From: Plasmodium coatneyi
Taxonomy: Eukaryota > Apicomplexa > Aconoidasida > Haemosporida > Plasmodiidae
Length of the DNA stretch: 64,000 nucleotides
Assembly: GCF_001680005.1 (NCBI RefSeq)
Contig: NC_033565.1
Coordinates: forward strand, 663,501-727,500
Reading direction: 5' to 3'
Shown here in pieces: positions 9,615 to 21,079 of this stretch. Made by a program: the position numbers and the translations under genes. Each line of letters opens with the position of its first letter. The first letter of the stretch is position 1. Below the pieces are notes generated by a model, which saw only the letters and a list, made by a program, of their open reading frames with translations, had not been told where the DNA came from and did not search any database.

Positions 9615-12284
9615 TTACGCACTGCTCTCGTATATTTTCTTGTGCTTCTCCAGGTAGGACACGGTTCCCATGTGCTTCATCCTGCGGGGAAAAAAAGAAA
9701 AAATTGGAGATATACAAAAACGCAGGAACGTGTAAGTAGTGAACTTGCTAGGCGACCCCGACAGTGCTCCTCCATTTTGAATTCCTCAGAGCTGGACAAA
9801 ATTAGCCAATTGCTGAGCGATGGTACTTATTCATCAGCACATACCGAGATAGAGTCCTCATTGAGGCAAAGGCGTTTTCCTGGTTGGTGTCAATCTCATT
9901 TTCACTGCAAGGGGGAATAATAACCGTTAGAAGGTACAAAAGGGTTATAAGAATTGTAGAAATGTGTCAGTGGAGACATGCTTTAATACAGTTCGGGGGA
10001 GGAGAGGATCCCCCTCGGAGGAGTTCGTTTGGGTTACTCAAATAGAGAGTAGGGGATTGGCTCCAGCTGGACATCCTTATCCTCCAAATATTTGAGGTGC
10101 TTCTTCACGTCGATCTCGTAATTGGTGATGTGGAAGGTCAGGACGTTTCTGCATGGAAGGCAAGGAAGAAGGACGCACAAATTGAGTAAGCATAGAACTA
10201 TTTAGGGGGCGTCCTGCTACGGTTGATAATGCTCCGCTTTTTGCTCGTCCTCCATGGGGCCGTAAAAATGCGCACCGTAAATATTCTATGGGGATGTACT
10301 CCTTGTTGATGTTGAAATTTATGGCGTCGAAGAGTTTAATGCCGATTCTGTAGGGGGGACAAAAGGACGAAAGGAAATCGTTGTTGATGCGTTGTGCATA
10401 ATTGTGATAAATTGGTATACGCACCATAAATGAAGCGTATTAAAATGTAAAAGGCGAAAAAAATAAGAAAAACTGACTCCTGGTCCATGTCAAAATGAGA
10501 GACAATTTTTGTAAATATTTCTCTGTTAAAACTTCCCGACTTGAGATACACACTGGCATCATTTTTGAAGCTGTTAAAGTTGTTATATTTTTTTTTCATC
10601 CGTTCAATGAAGGTGTGGAAATGCGAGATAATGGAAGGTATTTGGAAGATTTGAAAAATTGGCACATCACTAAAAAAGAATACTTTTGTGTTTTTTTCGT
10701 AGAGAATATCTATGAGCAAAATAAATCTTCTCATTTCGTTCCCTTTCGTTTCTTCATTCATTTTTTCAATGTCATAAATAAATAAAGTATGACTATCCTT
10801 TGATATTGCATTAAATTCGTCTATGCTGATATTTTGCCCGCATATATCGTGGAAGGAAAAAATGGCATAATTATTTAGGCTGTATGGAATGACACAAGTT
10901 TTAAATTCAGAGACGGCAATTTCTTTATTATATTTTTCCACCTGTCTGACGTGACTAATATCCTTTTTATTTACTTGACAGTACATGTCGTTGCACATTT
11001 TTTTAATTTCTTCAAATTTTTTTGTGGGTATGCTATAAATGTGATTATCCACGTTGTTATTTCGAAGTCTAAAATCGTGGTAGTTGTCAATTTCGAAAAT
11101 GTAATTAAATTTGTAAAGGAGCTTTATGAAGGGGATAAATCGTTCCCTGTTTAACCCATTGTGGTATAAATACTTGGGGTTCCTATTGGAGGAACATAAT
11201 AAAACCGTTCCTTGATAGAACAAATGTTTAAAGAGAGAATTAATCACCATTGCGTCCGTTATGTGTACCACCTGAAATTCGTCGATAAAAATTAATTTAT
11301 ATTTTTTACTCATTTTTATGGAGATACTTTTAATGGCATCCTCTGAATTGTTCATTTTTTCTTCGTGAAAACTTTTGTGTACTTCTTGCATGAAATTGTG
11401 ATAATGAATTTTTAGCTTCCCTAATTTGATCCTATCAAATAGTAGGTTCAGGAAATAGGTCTTCCCTCTGCCTACACTTCCGTACACATACAAGCCTCTG
11501 ATATACTTAATGTTTTCCCCCTCAATTAAGGAGTCTCTTCCTTGGAGGTAATAATCCTCACTCTCTATGCTGTCATAATGTAGTCTTTTTTCCTTCTCCT
11601 TGGTATTTGTTCCCTCCTCATAGATGAAGAAATTGTCGTCGTTTTGGTAATTCTCCAGCGATTGTTCGTCTTCCACTTCTTGTCCATTTTCTGCGTCATC
11701 AGCCAGTTTGTTGCTCCCTGCATTGCCCTTCCCCTGTGCGTTTTTCTTCATCCCGAATAATGAGCTGAAGAACTTCTTCCTTGGAGTTTTCCCCCTAGCT
11801 AGCTTCTTCTCAACATTGTCGTAGAAGCCATTCAGGTTGTTCTCTAGGGCCTGCGTGCGATTGCGTTAAGAAGGGATCACAACGGTGTGAGTTCACCATT
11901 TCGATGGTGCGCAACAATTGTGTGTGGGTGCTGTGCTGGTAACTGCACATAAGAACAAGTATCACACTGCTTACACATGCAGATACGTAAGTAGGTGCGA
12001 TCCTACATCTCCAGTCCTACCTGCAGGATCAGAACCAATTTGTACTGAAACGGGTCCTGCTCAATTTTGTTCGTTTTTACCAAATCGTGATACAGCTGAA
12101 TAAAGCCAGTGTTGCCACTGCTGCTAGTGACGTCATTTTCGGCTACCTTCCTCTGTTCAGTGTTGAATAAGGAGAACTGTGCCTGCTGCTGGAATTTTAA
12201 AAGTTTCCGTTTGTAGTGGCTGATCGTGGTTCTAACTTGCCGGAGGCTCTTTATGCCTCCCCTTGAGTGGACGAACATATTCAT
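9615..12284 (-). CDS. AFG1: AFG1/ZapE (LACE1) family AAA-type ATPase, probably mitochondrial
   Basis: Six exons on the - strand: 12021-12284, 10478-11850, 10276-10347, 10038-10148, 9845-9904 and 9615-9681. All junctions are GT-AG and in phase, giving 648 residues. The Walker A motif is GSVGRGKT near residue 211, Walker B is LIFIDEF, and a sensor-like SSNRNP follows; this combination typifies AFG1/ZapE, mitochondrial or bacterial membrane-associated ATPases linked to turnover of respiratory-chain proteins. The C-terminal tail (NAFASMRTLSRMKHMG) matches the family's conserved AF.R..SRL.EM ending, which validates the last two small exons. The N-terminus (MNMFVHSRGGIKSLRQVR) is basic and acid-free, like a mitochondrial presequence. 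Acidic low-complexity residues precede Walker A, and about 70 residues before the tail are lineage-specific. Function in the parasite is inferred from the family. Confidence 0.85.
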
Positions 12285-13293
12285 CCTGGCACAGTTGCTT
12301 ATAAATTCCTTCCGTAATGGACGTAGAGGAAGGATGCCCCTTATGACGACTCACCAGCCGCAGCCGCCATAACAGCAATAGAACACATAACCTGCTTTCA
12401 TTACACTCTCATGCAATGTGCTAAATGTTTTCCGAAGTGACCCAAAAAATGGAAACTCAAATGGGTACATGCCCCGTTTTGACATCAGCCCACATGTTCC
12501 TGGTCAGCAAAATTTGTTCCTTCTCCCAAGGTGAACAAAACGCACATGTCGGAATTGTAAAATTGGGTAAACATATTTTGCGTGAGCGGGTCCAGCAAGA
12601 AGGGGGGAAATATACGGAGGAAATATAAATAGAGCACTTTTCGCGCTGAGAAAAAGGGCCCCCCAAAAAAAAAAAAAAAAATACATACGTATGTACTCAC
12701 GTACGTATATACACACTTTTGGGAAACAATTCCTGTGCTTCCCACCTGGCGTCCACGTTTGTCAGTTCCCGCCACGGGGCGAATGAAGAATCATCAAAAT
12801 AAAGTAAAATGCACAACTACGCGGAGTCCCTTTTATACGAGAAAGCGCCATTCTGGTCATGTAAAGTACCAACGTGTGGGTAGGTAAATCTATGAGGCAA
12901 GGCTGCCGTGGTAGGAGCAATTTAATAGCAGAACGGGGAACACAAATGGCGTGTCATGCAGAATATTCTTCTTCCCGCATGGGACGACCCCTCGTCAAGT
13001 TTAATGAGGAACAAAAGGTTTACCCCCAAAGAGTTTAGTGATAATTGCGCGGTACTTGTTAATGCTCACATAAAGTGTCCCTTTTGACTGCACACATTTG
13101 AGCCCTCCCTTTTCTGCGGTGTGCAGATCGATCTAAGGGGCTACACGATAATAGTAGTGTGGGTAACGGCGCATTGACCTGGCATTGACCCATATCCCCC
13201 CGTTGCGTTCCTACTCCTGTGGCGAACGAGCAAATACGCAAGTAGTATGTCTACACATTCGGGGAAATTACCAGATCGACATGTGCTATTCCT
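12285..13293. other. Intergenic between two - strand genes
   Basis: 5' region of the AFG1-like gene and 3' region of the helicase gene. It has a poly(A) run near 12665-12681. I see no coding exon. Confidence 0.5.
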
Positions 13294-15744
13294 TCACAAA
13301 GCAAACTTGGCCGACTCATAGTACCTGCAGCAGATGTCGCTTTGCAACTTTTTTATATTTTCAATACTTGGGCCGAAGCATCCTATCACGTCGGTGTGGA
13401 GAGGCTCCGAGAAAATGGTGTTGCCGCTCTGACTTTTGTTTCTCCTACTTTTGTCCGAAACGGGGTTATTTTTGAGGTAGTTCAGTGGGTCCACCACATT
13501 CTCTGCGTAATAGTACTTAGAATCGAGTACATGCATGGGCGTTTCCAGCATGTTGTTGATGGTGTGAATATAATCGGCTTCTTTAATGTAGACTGTGCAC
13601 CCTTTGTTGTCTTTCAAATTTCTGTTGTAGCAGTTGACGCCTCTGCTAGGACAAGTATGGAACCACACTTTCTCTTCCTGAGATTCTGCACTTAAAACAA
13701 TACATAAGCTGTTTTTTCCATCTCTTCCTACTCTCCCAATTTTGTGAAAAAATGAATTTATATTATCAGACAGAGTCATAATGATTAGGTATCTTAAATT
13801 TTGTATATCAATACCTCTGGCAGCAACATCGGTACATATTAAGAAGCGCACTTCTCCCTTTTTAAATGCATCAAGGTTATTCTTCCTTTCCATGTTGGAC
13901 ATTTTCCCCTTCAAAATAACGCAGGAGTATTTATTTTCCTTCATCGTTTCGACTGTGCCTTTGTAAGCTTTTCCATCTCCAAGGTGGTTTAAAAAATTGT
14001 ACACATTATCGCAGTCTAAATTTGTTCGACAAAAAATTATTCCATTTTGCATGTTAAAAACATTAATTATGTGAATTAATTTTTTCAATTTGTTAATCTT
14101 AACATCCAGGGAAATTTTTTCTTTTTCATTTTTTCCGCAATTGAGTAAGTGTACTTTGTCTGTATATTCATAAACCATTTCGTAGTTCATTGCGTGCAGC
14201 TTTTCATTGTAAATTATATCATCATACATTTTTTCCTTCTTGTTTTGTTCTGCGTAGTTTATGTTTGCATTTTTATTGTTAACGTAGTAGACGCAAACAT
14301 ATATATGCGAGGGGATGCTATTTTTCCCATACTTCAAATCTACGAAAATGGGTTTGTTCGTAATTTTGTTAATACAATCCTTTACATTCTGATCCTGTAA
14401 CGTGGCTGAGTAGAAGCATGTCTGTACATGCTGACTGTGCTTCATACATGTGTCCTTAATTTGCAAAACGGATTTCTCATCATTATTGATAAGCTCATCC
14501 GCTTCGTCCAAAATTAGCAGTCTTACATCGTTCAGACATATTGTGTTTTTCTTTATACATTCCATAAGTTTGAAGCAAGTGCACACAAGGATGTTGCTGT
14601 ACTGTTGCTGATTTCGTTTGTCCCTGTTTGGTTGTTCCCCTCCTACTAGCAGCCCGATATTTATGGACGAGCTGCTGAAACTTTCAGCGTAAATGAGGTA
14701 ATTATTATACGTCTGCATTGCTAGATCCCTAGTAGGGCATAGAACGATGCAGTACAGCTTTGTCCTATTCGCTGCGTCGATCTTGCCGCTTGATAAAGAT
14801 CCCTTAGGAGCAGGAGGGCCACTGCTTTGCATCTGCTTTATCCCCATCCTCGATGTTGTGTTGGCCCCCTCTGGCTCTTCACCGTAGTATACCTTCCTCG
14901 TAAAGGAGTTGTCTTCCTGTCCTGAGCTGATAACTTCATTCAACTCTGCGTAAGACCCATCGACGTACTTCAAATTTGCAAAATGGAACTTCACGTGGAA
15001 GTATTTCCCACATATATAGGGGAAAAAAGGCAGATCATTATACTTGTAAAATATTTTAAAAGCATTTCCCAAAAATTTCCCATTTTTTTTAAAAGCAATT
15101 ACGTTGGTGTTTTTATTTATCAAGCAAGTTATTATATCACCGGTTGAGAAGACGTCGCCATAATTTTCTTCCCTTCCATTGGTGTACTTGCTCCCATTAC
15201 TACAGTAGGTGTAGTTATATTTTAGCGTTTCTCTTACTGAGGGGCAAAAGCCAACGTTCAGGAAGCACCTTCCTAGTACTTCAATTTCGTATGCGTACAT
15301 TCCACTCCTTATTTCGCACCCCACTTTGACTTCTTCGAACGAGCTGGAATACTCACCACTGCATGTGCATTCTCCAAGTGCATTGTTCAGGGTGACCCTG
15401 GAATTGTTGCCGCTTAGGACTTTTAGGGGTAGACCCCCTTTTTTCACTTCACTGGCAATTTCACCATTATCATTATCCCTCTTGGTACTACCACCTATAG
15501 CTACGCTAGAATTGCTCGACTCGTACGTTCCTATATTCCTAAACAATTCGTGCACTATTTGCAAGGAGGACACAATGAAACTTAGCGTTTTTCCTGTACC
15601 CGTCTCAGCTGATGCACATACATCTCCCCCCCCTAAAATGAGCGGGATGGACTCTTGCTGAATAGCGGTTGGTAAATCTATTCCATTCTTTTCTAGCAGT
15701 TCGCACAAGTTGCCATGCAGGCCTAGTTCTTCGAAGGCAGACAT
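13294..15744 (-). CDS. DDX1: DDX1-type DEAD-box RNA helicase with SPRY domain
   Basis: A single exon of 816 residues from ATG 15744. The order is diagnostic of DDX1: a Q-motif region (FEELGL...PTAIQQESIP), Walker A AETGTGKT at 46-53, then a SPRY domain (about 125-260) spliced into the helicase core, then CPTRDLA, LLVGGE, DEAD near 411, SAT (FYSATLQ), and in the second RecA lobe CTDVAARGIDIQ and HKIGRVGRDGK near 666. In other eukaryotes DDX1 acts in the tRNA ligase complex, 3'-end processing and R-loop resolution. Parasite-specific insertions lie between the SPRY domain and motif Ia and in the second lobe. ATP-dependent RNA unwinding is inferred from the intact motifs; cellular role is family knowledge only. 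Confidence 0.92.
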   Translation of the reverse strand: MSAFEELGLHGNLCELLEKNGIDLPTAIQQESIPLILGGGDVCASAETGTGKTLSFIVSSLQIVHELFRNIGTYESSNSSVAIGGSTKRDNDNGEIASEVKKGGLPLKVLSGNNSRVTLNNALGECTCSGEYSSSFEEVKVGCEIRSGMYAYEIEVLGRCFLNVGFCPSVRETLKYNYTYCSNGSKYTNGREENYGDVFSTGDIITCLINKNTNVIAFKKNGKFLGNAFKIFYKYNDLPFFPYICGKYFHVKFHFANLKYVDGSYAELNEVISSGQEDNSFTRKVYYGEEPEGANTTSRMGIKQMQSSGPPAPKGSLSSGKIDAANRTKLYCIVLCPTRDLAMQTYNNYLIYAESFSSSSINIGLLVGGEQPNRDKRNQQQYSNILVCTCFKLMECIKKNTICLNDVRLLILDEADELINNDEKSVLQIKDTCMKHSQHVQTCFYSATLQDQNVKDCINKITNKPIFVDLKYGKNSIPSHIYVCVYYVNNKNANINYAEQNKKEKMYDDIIYNEKLHAMNYEMVYEYTDKVHLLNCGKNEKEKISLDVKINKLKKLIHIINVFNMQNGIIFCRTNLDCDNVYNFLNHLGDGKAYKGTVETMKENKYSCVILKGKMSNMERKNNLDAFKKGEVRFLICTDVAARGIDIQNLRYLIIMTLSDNINSFFHKIGRVGRDGKNSLCIVLSAESQEEKVWFHTCPSRGVNCYNRNLKDNKGCTVYIKEADYIHTINNMLETPMHVLDSKYYYAENVVDPLNYLKNNPVSDKSRRNKSQSGNTIFSEPLHTDVIGCFGPSIENIKKLQSDICCRYYESAKFAL

Positions 15745-17974
15745 GGTTCATGCGCTGTAGGATGGTGTCCCCAGGTGGGTATTCTCCACAAGGTCACAAA
15801 TATGCGTGTGCCTATATCGCACATACGCAGTGTGGTGTGCAATAAAAAAAAAAGGGGTTGATAAAACAGGGGTACCAAAAGGGGGAGAATGGAACGGTTC
15901 AAAGATGGTCGAATCAACTATCGTGGTAAGCAATTCTGAGCATCTCAATATGTGCCTCTTTTTTTGCGGCAAATTAGTAGCCGCTACATTTGCAACTGTA
16001 GCACATAGGGTTAGAGGCACGCCTGCGGGGAAACTCGCTCTCCCCCCAAAAATTCATACCTACGTGTACGTATCACGCACTTCTGAACAGAGAACACCGT
16101 TTTTACAACCAACTATTTCCTCACCAAAAGGGAGCTTATTAAAAAAAAATGAATTTCGCCCATTGGGATGTGTTAAATTGTGGCAGCACTTTGACGATTC
16201 TGTTTTTTTTTTTTTTTTTTAATTACTACCGTTTCAGTGCGGCGCTGCAATGATAGGGCAATTTTACAAGTTGGTAAAGCGAGTCGACGAATTGTTCCGC
16301 ACCACATTTTGCGTGCATGTGTAGGCCGTCAAAATATTTTTATTGTTCACTCGTTCTTTGCAACCGCTAGTTGGTTCCTCCTCAGCGCATTTACCGTGGC
16401 CTACGTATTTTCATATGTGCACATTTGCCTCCTTTAATGCCACAAAAATGGAGCCTAAGACGACGCTTACCTGTACAGTTACAAGTTCTGTGCCGAGGAA
16501 AAGAAAGTTTGCCCTTCTGGAGAAATGCAACGAATGAGTGTGCCCTCATGAGGGATCCTTCCCCAGAAAGGGGAAAAAAAAAAAAAGTAGGCATGGATAT
16601 ATAAATACACGTTATGCGCACACTGGTCATATGGCAACAAGTTCATCTTCCTCACGTTTGGCATTTCCTTTTGGGAACCTCCGTTCGTTCATCTATCACA
16701 GTGCAAACCTTTCAACAGGGACCCCCTCTGGTGACAATTTTATAAGTATAATTAAATCCCCTCGAAGTGGGAAAAAAAAAAAAAATTCCGGACAACTGCT
16801 GTTTCCTTTTCAGCTTGTGTTAATTCCTTTACGTCGCATTTTTTCCTCCGTTTTGCGGTGCGGTGATGTAGCTGATGCGCTCAAAGGAGTAGACAGAACA
16901 TGCCTGTGCCAATTGGATTATTTTTTTTTTTTTTCGTTTTTCACCCACATGGCCTATTACTTACGTATAGACCTTTTCACTTATGTCCATCTTGTCACTT
17001 CATTAAGGGAGTAAAAAGTGACGTGATTACAATACCGAGTGGCGCATTTTTTCTTAATTTTTTATAAGCAACTGCAACGTCCTTAAAAAAGGGGACTATT
17101 TTTTTCTGTCAACCGAATTTGTCGACGCGGGATGTATTTTCGGTCCCCTTTCTTTCTATTAACAAAGCTGTGGCAATTTTTTTAAAGGTGTTTTTTCCCC
17201 ATTGGAAGAATTTTACCAGTTATCACACTTCCCACTTTTTTTCTTTTAAATTGCAAAGCAAGAAAAAAGGCCATTTTAACAAAATGGAATGTTCCCCAGA
17301 CAGGTATTGAAGAGGGCAAAAGGTCAGGGCAGAATGGAAGCGCAAGTTGACCTGGTCTTTCTGCGCATGCATTAAAAAAAAATATATATATATATATATA
17401 GGTAGGTATATATATGCATACCTATACTTAAATTGCTGTACAGGACGAAGCGGGGGAAGAAATTCTCATCAGGACGGATGCCTCTTTGCACCATTTTTTT
17501 TAGACCTATTTGAGTTGCTTTCATGTGTCTACCACTTTGGGGGGCAACAATTTAGCCCCATTTTTTGGCTCACGCACTAAATGGAGTTGCAAATGCGTAA
17601 AAAGGGTGCCATAACAACAGCATTAGCAAACTGAAAGGAAAAACAAAATAAAATAATACATATGTATATGTGTATATATGAGTGTATATGCATTTATATG
17701 CAGATCTACCGAAGGCAAAATTAAAGGAACGCGTTGGTGAGCCACCTTTCGTCCCCCTTTTTCTTCTTTAAGGAGGACAACTTGCGAATTGCCTGAACAG
17801 TTGTAAAGAGCCCCCATAAAAGAGGTAAGCGGAAAAAGAAAGCACATTTATGTATACATATGTATATATGTACACACGTATGCATGTCCACATATTCACA
17901 AATGCGTGTGCGCTCCCGCGTTTTGACTGAAGGAACCCCCTGGGCAGGACCAGTTTTCCTTTGCGACCTCAAAG
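15745..17974. other. Long divergent intergenic region
   Basis: The gap lies between the helicase (- strand, starting at 15744) and the small + strand gene at 17975. It is expected to hold both promoters and 5' UTRs. Visible structure includes poly(T/A) runs at 16201-16220 and 16918-16934 and a TA-dinucleotide microsatellite at 17381-17402. A possible non-coding 5' exon near 17782-17833 is described in the findings. A short frame at 16449 (28 codons) is probably chance. Confidence 0.5.
17381..17402. repeat. TA dinucleotide microsatellite
   Basis: A run of alternating A and T (ATATATAT) followed by GGTAGGTATATATAT. It lies in the long intergenic region upstream of the small gene at 17975. Confidence 0.75.
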
Positions 17975-18572
17975 ATGAAGTACAGAAGCTTTAACGATAC
18001 CTACTCAGAGTGCAGCATAAACGAACAAGCGACGTGCTCCAGTGACGAGACCGCTGACACGATTTTGGCGAAAAGGAAGCACAAGGCCGTGCCAACTAAA
18101 TTGGAAAGCGAAGACTTTTGTGCAATCCATAACGATATACATGTGAAGCCCAACCGGGGAAGAATCCACGACGGATTATCCGTCCTAGATGACTTTAAAA
18201 TTATAATTTTCGGGTGTATGGGCATGAGAACGTACAAAATGTTTTGCTATCCATAAGGGGAAAGACCTCTGTGTGTGCAAATATATAATGCGCCACACCA
18301 CTGATTGTAACTTTTTAACCCCACTATTGCATATTATACAGCTTTATATACCTTTTTCGTTGGTAATTCACCCTACATGCATGTATACAAGCCTAAACAG
18401 GCAGACGCGTAACATCACTTTTGTGTGTATACTCGCCCAATTGGCATTACCTGATAAGATCTTTCTTAATTTTTATAGCGACTTTAAAAGGCCCATTTTT
18501 GATGGGAACAAATTGTTAACGGGGAAATATGCATGCGGCATTCACGCGAAGTTGACAAAAAAAAAAAAATAA
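17975..18572 (+). CDS. Small unidentified protein, two exons (110 residues)
   Basis: Proposed exons are 17975-18213 and 18479-18572. Exon 1 begins at the ATG after CCTCAAAG and encodes a Ser/Asp/Glu-rich start (MKYRSFNDTYSECSINEQ) running to VLDDFKIIIFG. It meets a GTGTAT donor with two bases left over. Exon 2 follows a TTCTTAATTTTTATAG acceptor and restores frame as DFKRPIFDGNKLLTGKYACG, ending LTKKKK-TAA inside a poly(A) run. No transmembrane segment or signal peptide is visible. Cysteine and histidine residues are scattered but form no recognisable zinc motif. I do not recognise the family. The exon join is chosen on phase and translation quality; exon 1 alone would end at 18256. Confidence 0.5.
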
Positions 18573-18664
18573 AATAATAAAATAAAAAAGTAGTCTGCTG
18601 CAAACTGCATCGTGGCAGGAACAGTAAGGAAGAAGACATACGCATGGGGAATTTTTTTTTAAAG
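18573..18664. other. Short convergent gap
   Basis: About 90 nt separate the stop codons of the small + strand gene and the pseudouridine synthase on the - strand. The two 3' UTRs almost certainly overlap. Confidence 0.5.
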
Positions 18665-20381
18665 TTAGCCCCAATTAAATTTATTAACACTGTCGTGAAT
18701 GTCGTCAAACAAGAGGTTTGGATTTTCATACCTGTCATTTTTCACCAAATAAATGGCATTTTTATCAACCTTTTGGGCATTTATAAAGGTGCCCGTTACA
18801 TCAACGGTTTGCACATTGCTTGGGTGTGAAGGCTGCTCGGTGTGTTCCTCTGTAGGTATAATATTATCTGTCTGATGCAGCTGTCCCTTCTCAGTAGCTC
18901 CCTTCCCCTGTGAGTTATTTTCTCTCCTTCCATTTTCGTCTGGCTCTTCCCTGTTCAAGAAATGTGAGCCGTCCAATCTGTTTAATTTTTCCACTGCGTC
19001 GGGACTCCTCAACAAGGGGTCATATTTCCCCCTGTTTAACCTTCTATCAATATTTTTTATATTTTTATTTATATTCCTAACATTGTAATTAACAAAATTA
19101 TCATTTATTATGTCGTCGTTTTTTAGAACACACTGTTCATACGTCCTTTCTTCCTCATTAACAAATTTACTTATTTCATCTGAGCAGATGATGTAATCCC
19201 TATCGAATATTTTTTTTTCCAACATGTTTATGTCTTCTGTTTTTTTAAGCTCCTTCTTTTGGTCCTCTTTATTTTTTAGGATAATCCAGCAGTGCAGCAT
19301 CATCCGCTCGGCGTCAATTTTGGTGATTGTTCCCTCTTCCGCATGAAGGAACCGCTCCTGTTTGTCACCCTGAGTAAACGCTCCTATTTGTACGTCACGC
19401 GGGTTGGAAGTACAACTAATTTTATACTTATTACTTATCATATCCTCAAAGTACGTTTCATCTCCCACAATCCCGCTGCCTAGACAAAGGGCATGAAGCC
19501 TTAGCTGGTGCCTCCTCCCCGTAACCGTCCGAAGCTCACACAGAGTTACCTTCTGATTATTTAAGTAGCACTGTTTATACGGATAAATTAAACTGTAGCA
19601 ATATTTTCCATTGTCATAGTAGTCATTATAGTTGTAACATAATTTCATTTTAAAATTATTCTTTACTTTACTTATAGGTGTATTTACATGGAGAATTCCT
19701 AGGGGTAGGTGTCCGTACAACATGGCTAGGTATATTTTGCTTATGCGCTTGCTTTCTATGTTGTAGTTTAGGATGTTGCAGCTGAGTTTGTCTTTGGCGA
19801 TGATTAGGAGGCCGCTCGTGGCGTAGTCCAGCTGCCCGCAAATTCTGTACGCGTAAAAAGGGGGTACACGGAAAAGTTAACACGTCAAATTTATCACGTT
19901 GAATTTATCACGTGGAATTATCACGTGGAATTATCACGTGGGAGTTATTACGCACAGTTAGCACAAAGCTGTCCACGCGAAGACGCCCTCTCAATAAACA
20001 TGCAACGGGGCAAAATAAATGGACGTGGTCGTGCCATTCTACCCACCTGAACACATCCAAGTTGGTCTTCTGCCGAAGAAGCGTTTCCACGGAGGGGTAT
20101 ATATCGTCCAGCTTCCCCTTTTCCAACTTTATGTCATAAGGCTTATTCACCACCAAGAAGAACTCATTTTCATATACTATGCTTAGATCATGACCCTTGT
20201 AGCTTTTATATACCGGTTGAGGATTACCAACGGGGGGAGGGTTTTCCCCCATGATGCCTCTGCGTTTTTCTGGCAAAACACTCCTTTCTGTGGAGAAAAA
20301 TTTCCCTTTTTTGATGAGGTATAAAATGTTCTTCTCTTTACACCGCCGTGATACGTTGTAAAAAATGTTGCTAAATAGCAT
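18665..20381 (-). CDS. RluA-type RNA pseudouridine synthase, probably organellar
   Basis: Two exons on the - strand, 20047-20381 and 18665-19844. CAG|gtgggt and acag|A junctions join in frame to give 504 residues. The N-terminal region contains YENEFFLVVNKPYDIKLE, the usual lead-in of the RluA fold. The catalytic loop spans the splice site (RICGQLDYATSGLL); its Asp is the conserved catalytic residue and the preceding Gln replaces the more common Arg, as in some RPUSD proteins. TVTGRRHQLRLHALCLGSGI with GDETY is the conserved family motif. The first ~35 residues are basic and hydroxylated (SRRCKEKNILYLIKKGKFFSTERS), suggesting import into mitochondrion or apicoplast. The long C-terminal half after the core is acidic, Asn-rich and lineage-specific. 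The enzyme should isomerise uridine in rRNA or tRNA; substrate is unknown. Confidence 0.82.
19881..19950. repeat. Tandem ATCACGTGGAATT repeats inside the pseudouridine synthase intron
   Basis: At least five consecutive near-copies of TTATCACGTGGAA with 12-16 nt spacing. Several carry the palindrome CACGTG. They lie in the intron between the two exons of the gene at 18665-20381. Confidence 0.7.
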
Positions 20382-21079
20382 GGTGCATCTTTGTTCGGAA
20401 GGGCTTTTTTATGCTAATTTCCCCTAACATGCTCGTTCATACTTTTCCTGCAGAGGGGCAAGAAGAAATATAAGGTAACCGCACTATGTATGCTGTAACC
20501 TCGGAGGAGGCCCATTATGAGGAGTGTTTTTCTGCCTGCCCTGGTAGAGGGCACACATTCGAAGCAGTCAGCTGTTTTCCGTGCAGTTTGCATCTTGCAC
20601 TCTCCATCGTGCTGATTTTTTTTTTCCCTTCCGATCATAAGGGGGGAGGCACCGTATGTGACTCTCATGTAAAAATAAGAGATATATATTTTTGCCCCAT
20701 TTGGCGGACGTGCGACAACTTCGGAGCGGTAAAGCGTTTGAACGATTAATCAGAATTGGCCAAAAAAGCGCCAGAAAAACGCTAAAATTAAGCCCAGATA
20801 TTGTGTAACTGCTGCGCCCAATGCGTCATTCGGATAAGGGGAAAACCAAACTCTGGCGCGCTTATGACAGGGAGTTGTGAAGAAATAAGCACACCGTCAA
20901 AGCAGCACCCCACGTAGGTTTGCGGCAAACGTCACGACACCTTGCCGTAGTATGGCATATACTAAAAATAGGGAAGCATTTCTTTTTTCCTCCAGTTGTG
21001 AACGTGTAATGAACAAAGAGGCAAATGAGAGAGAGACTCAAAATAAGCGGTACTTCCTACACAACACAACGTAACGATT
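20382..21079. other. Divergent intergenic region
   Basis: Shared upstream region of the pseudouridine synthase (-) and the LON-domain protein (+). No coding sequence is supported. It must contain the promoters of both genes, but I cannot point to an element. Confidence 0.5.
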
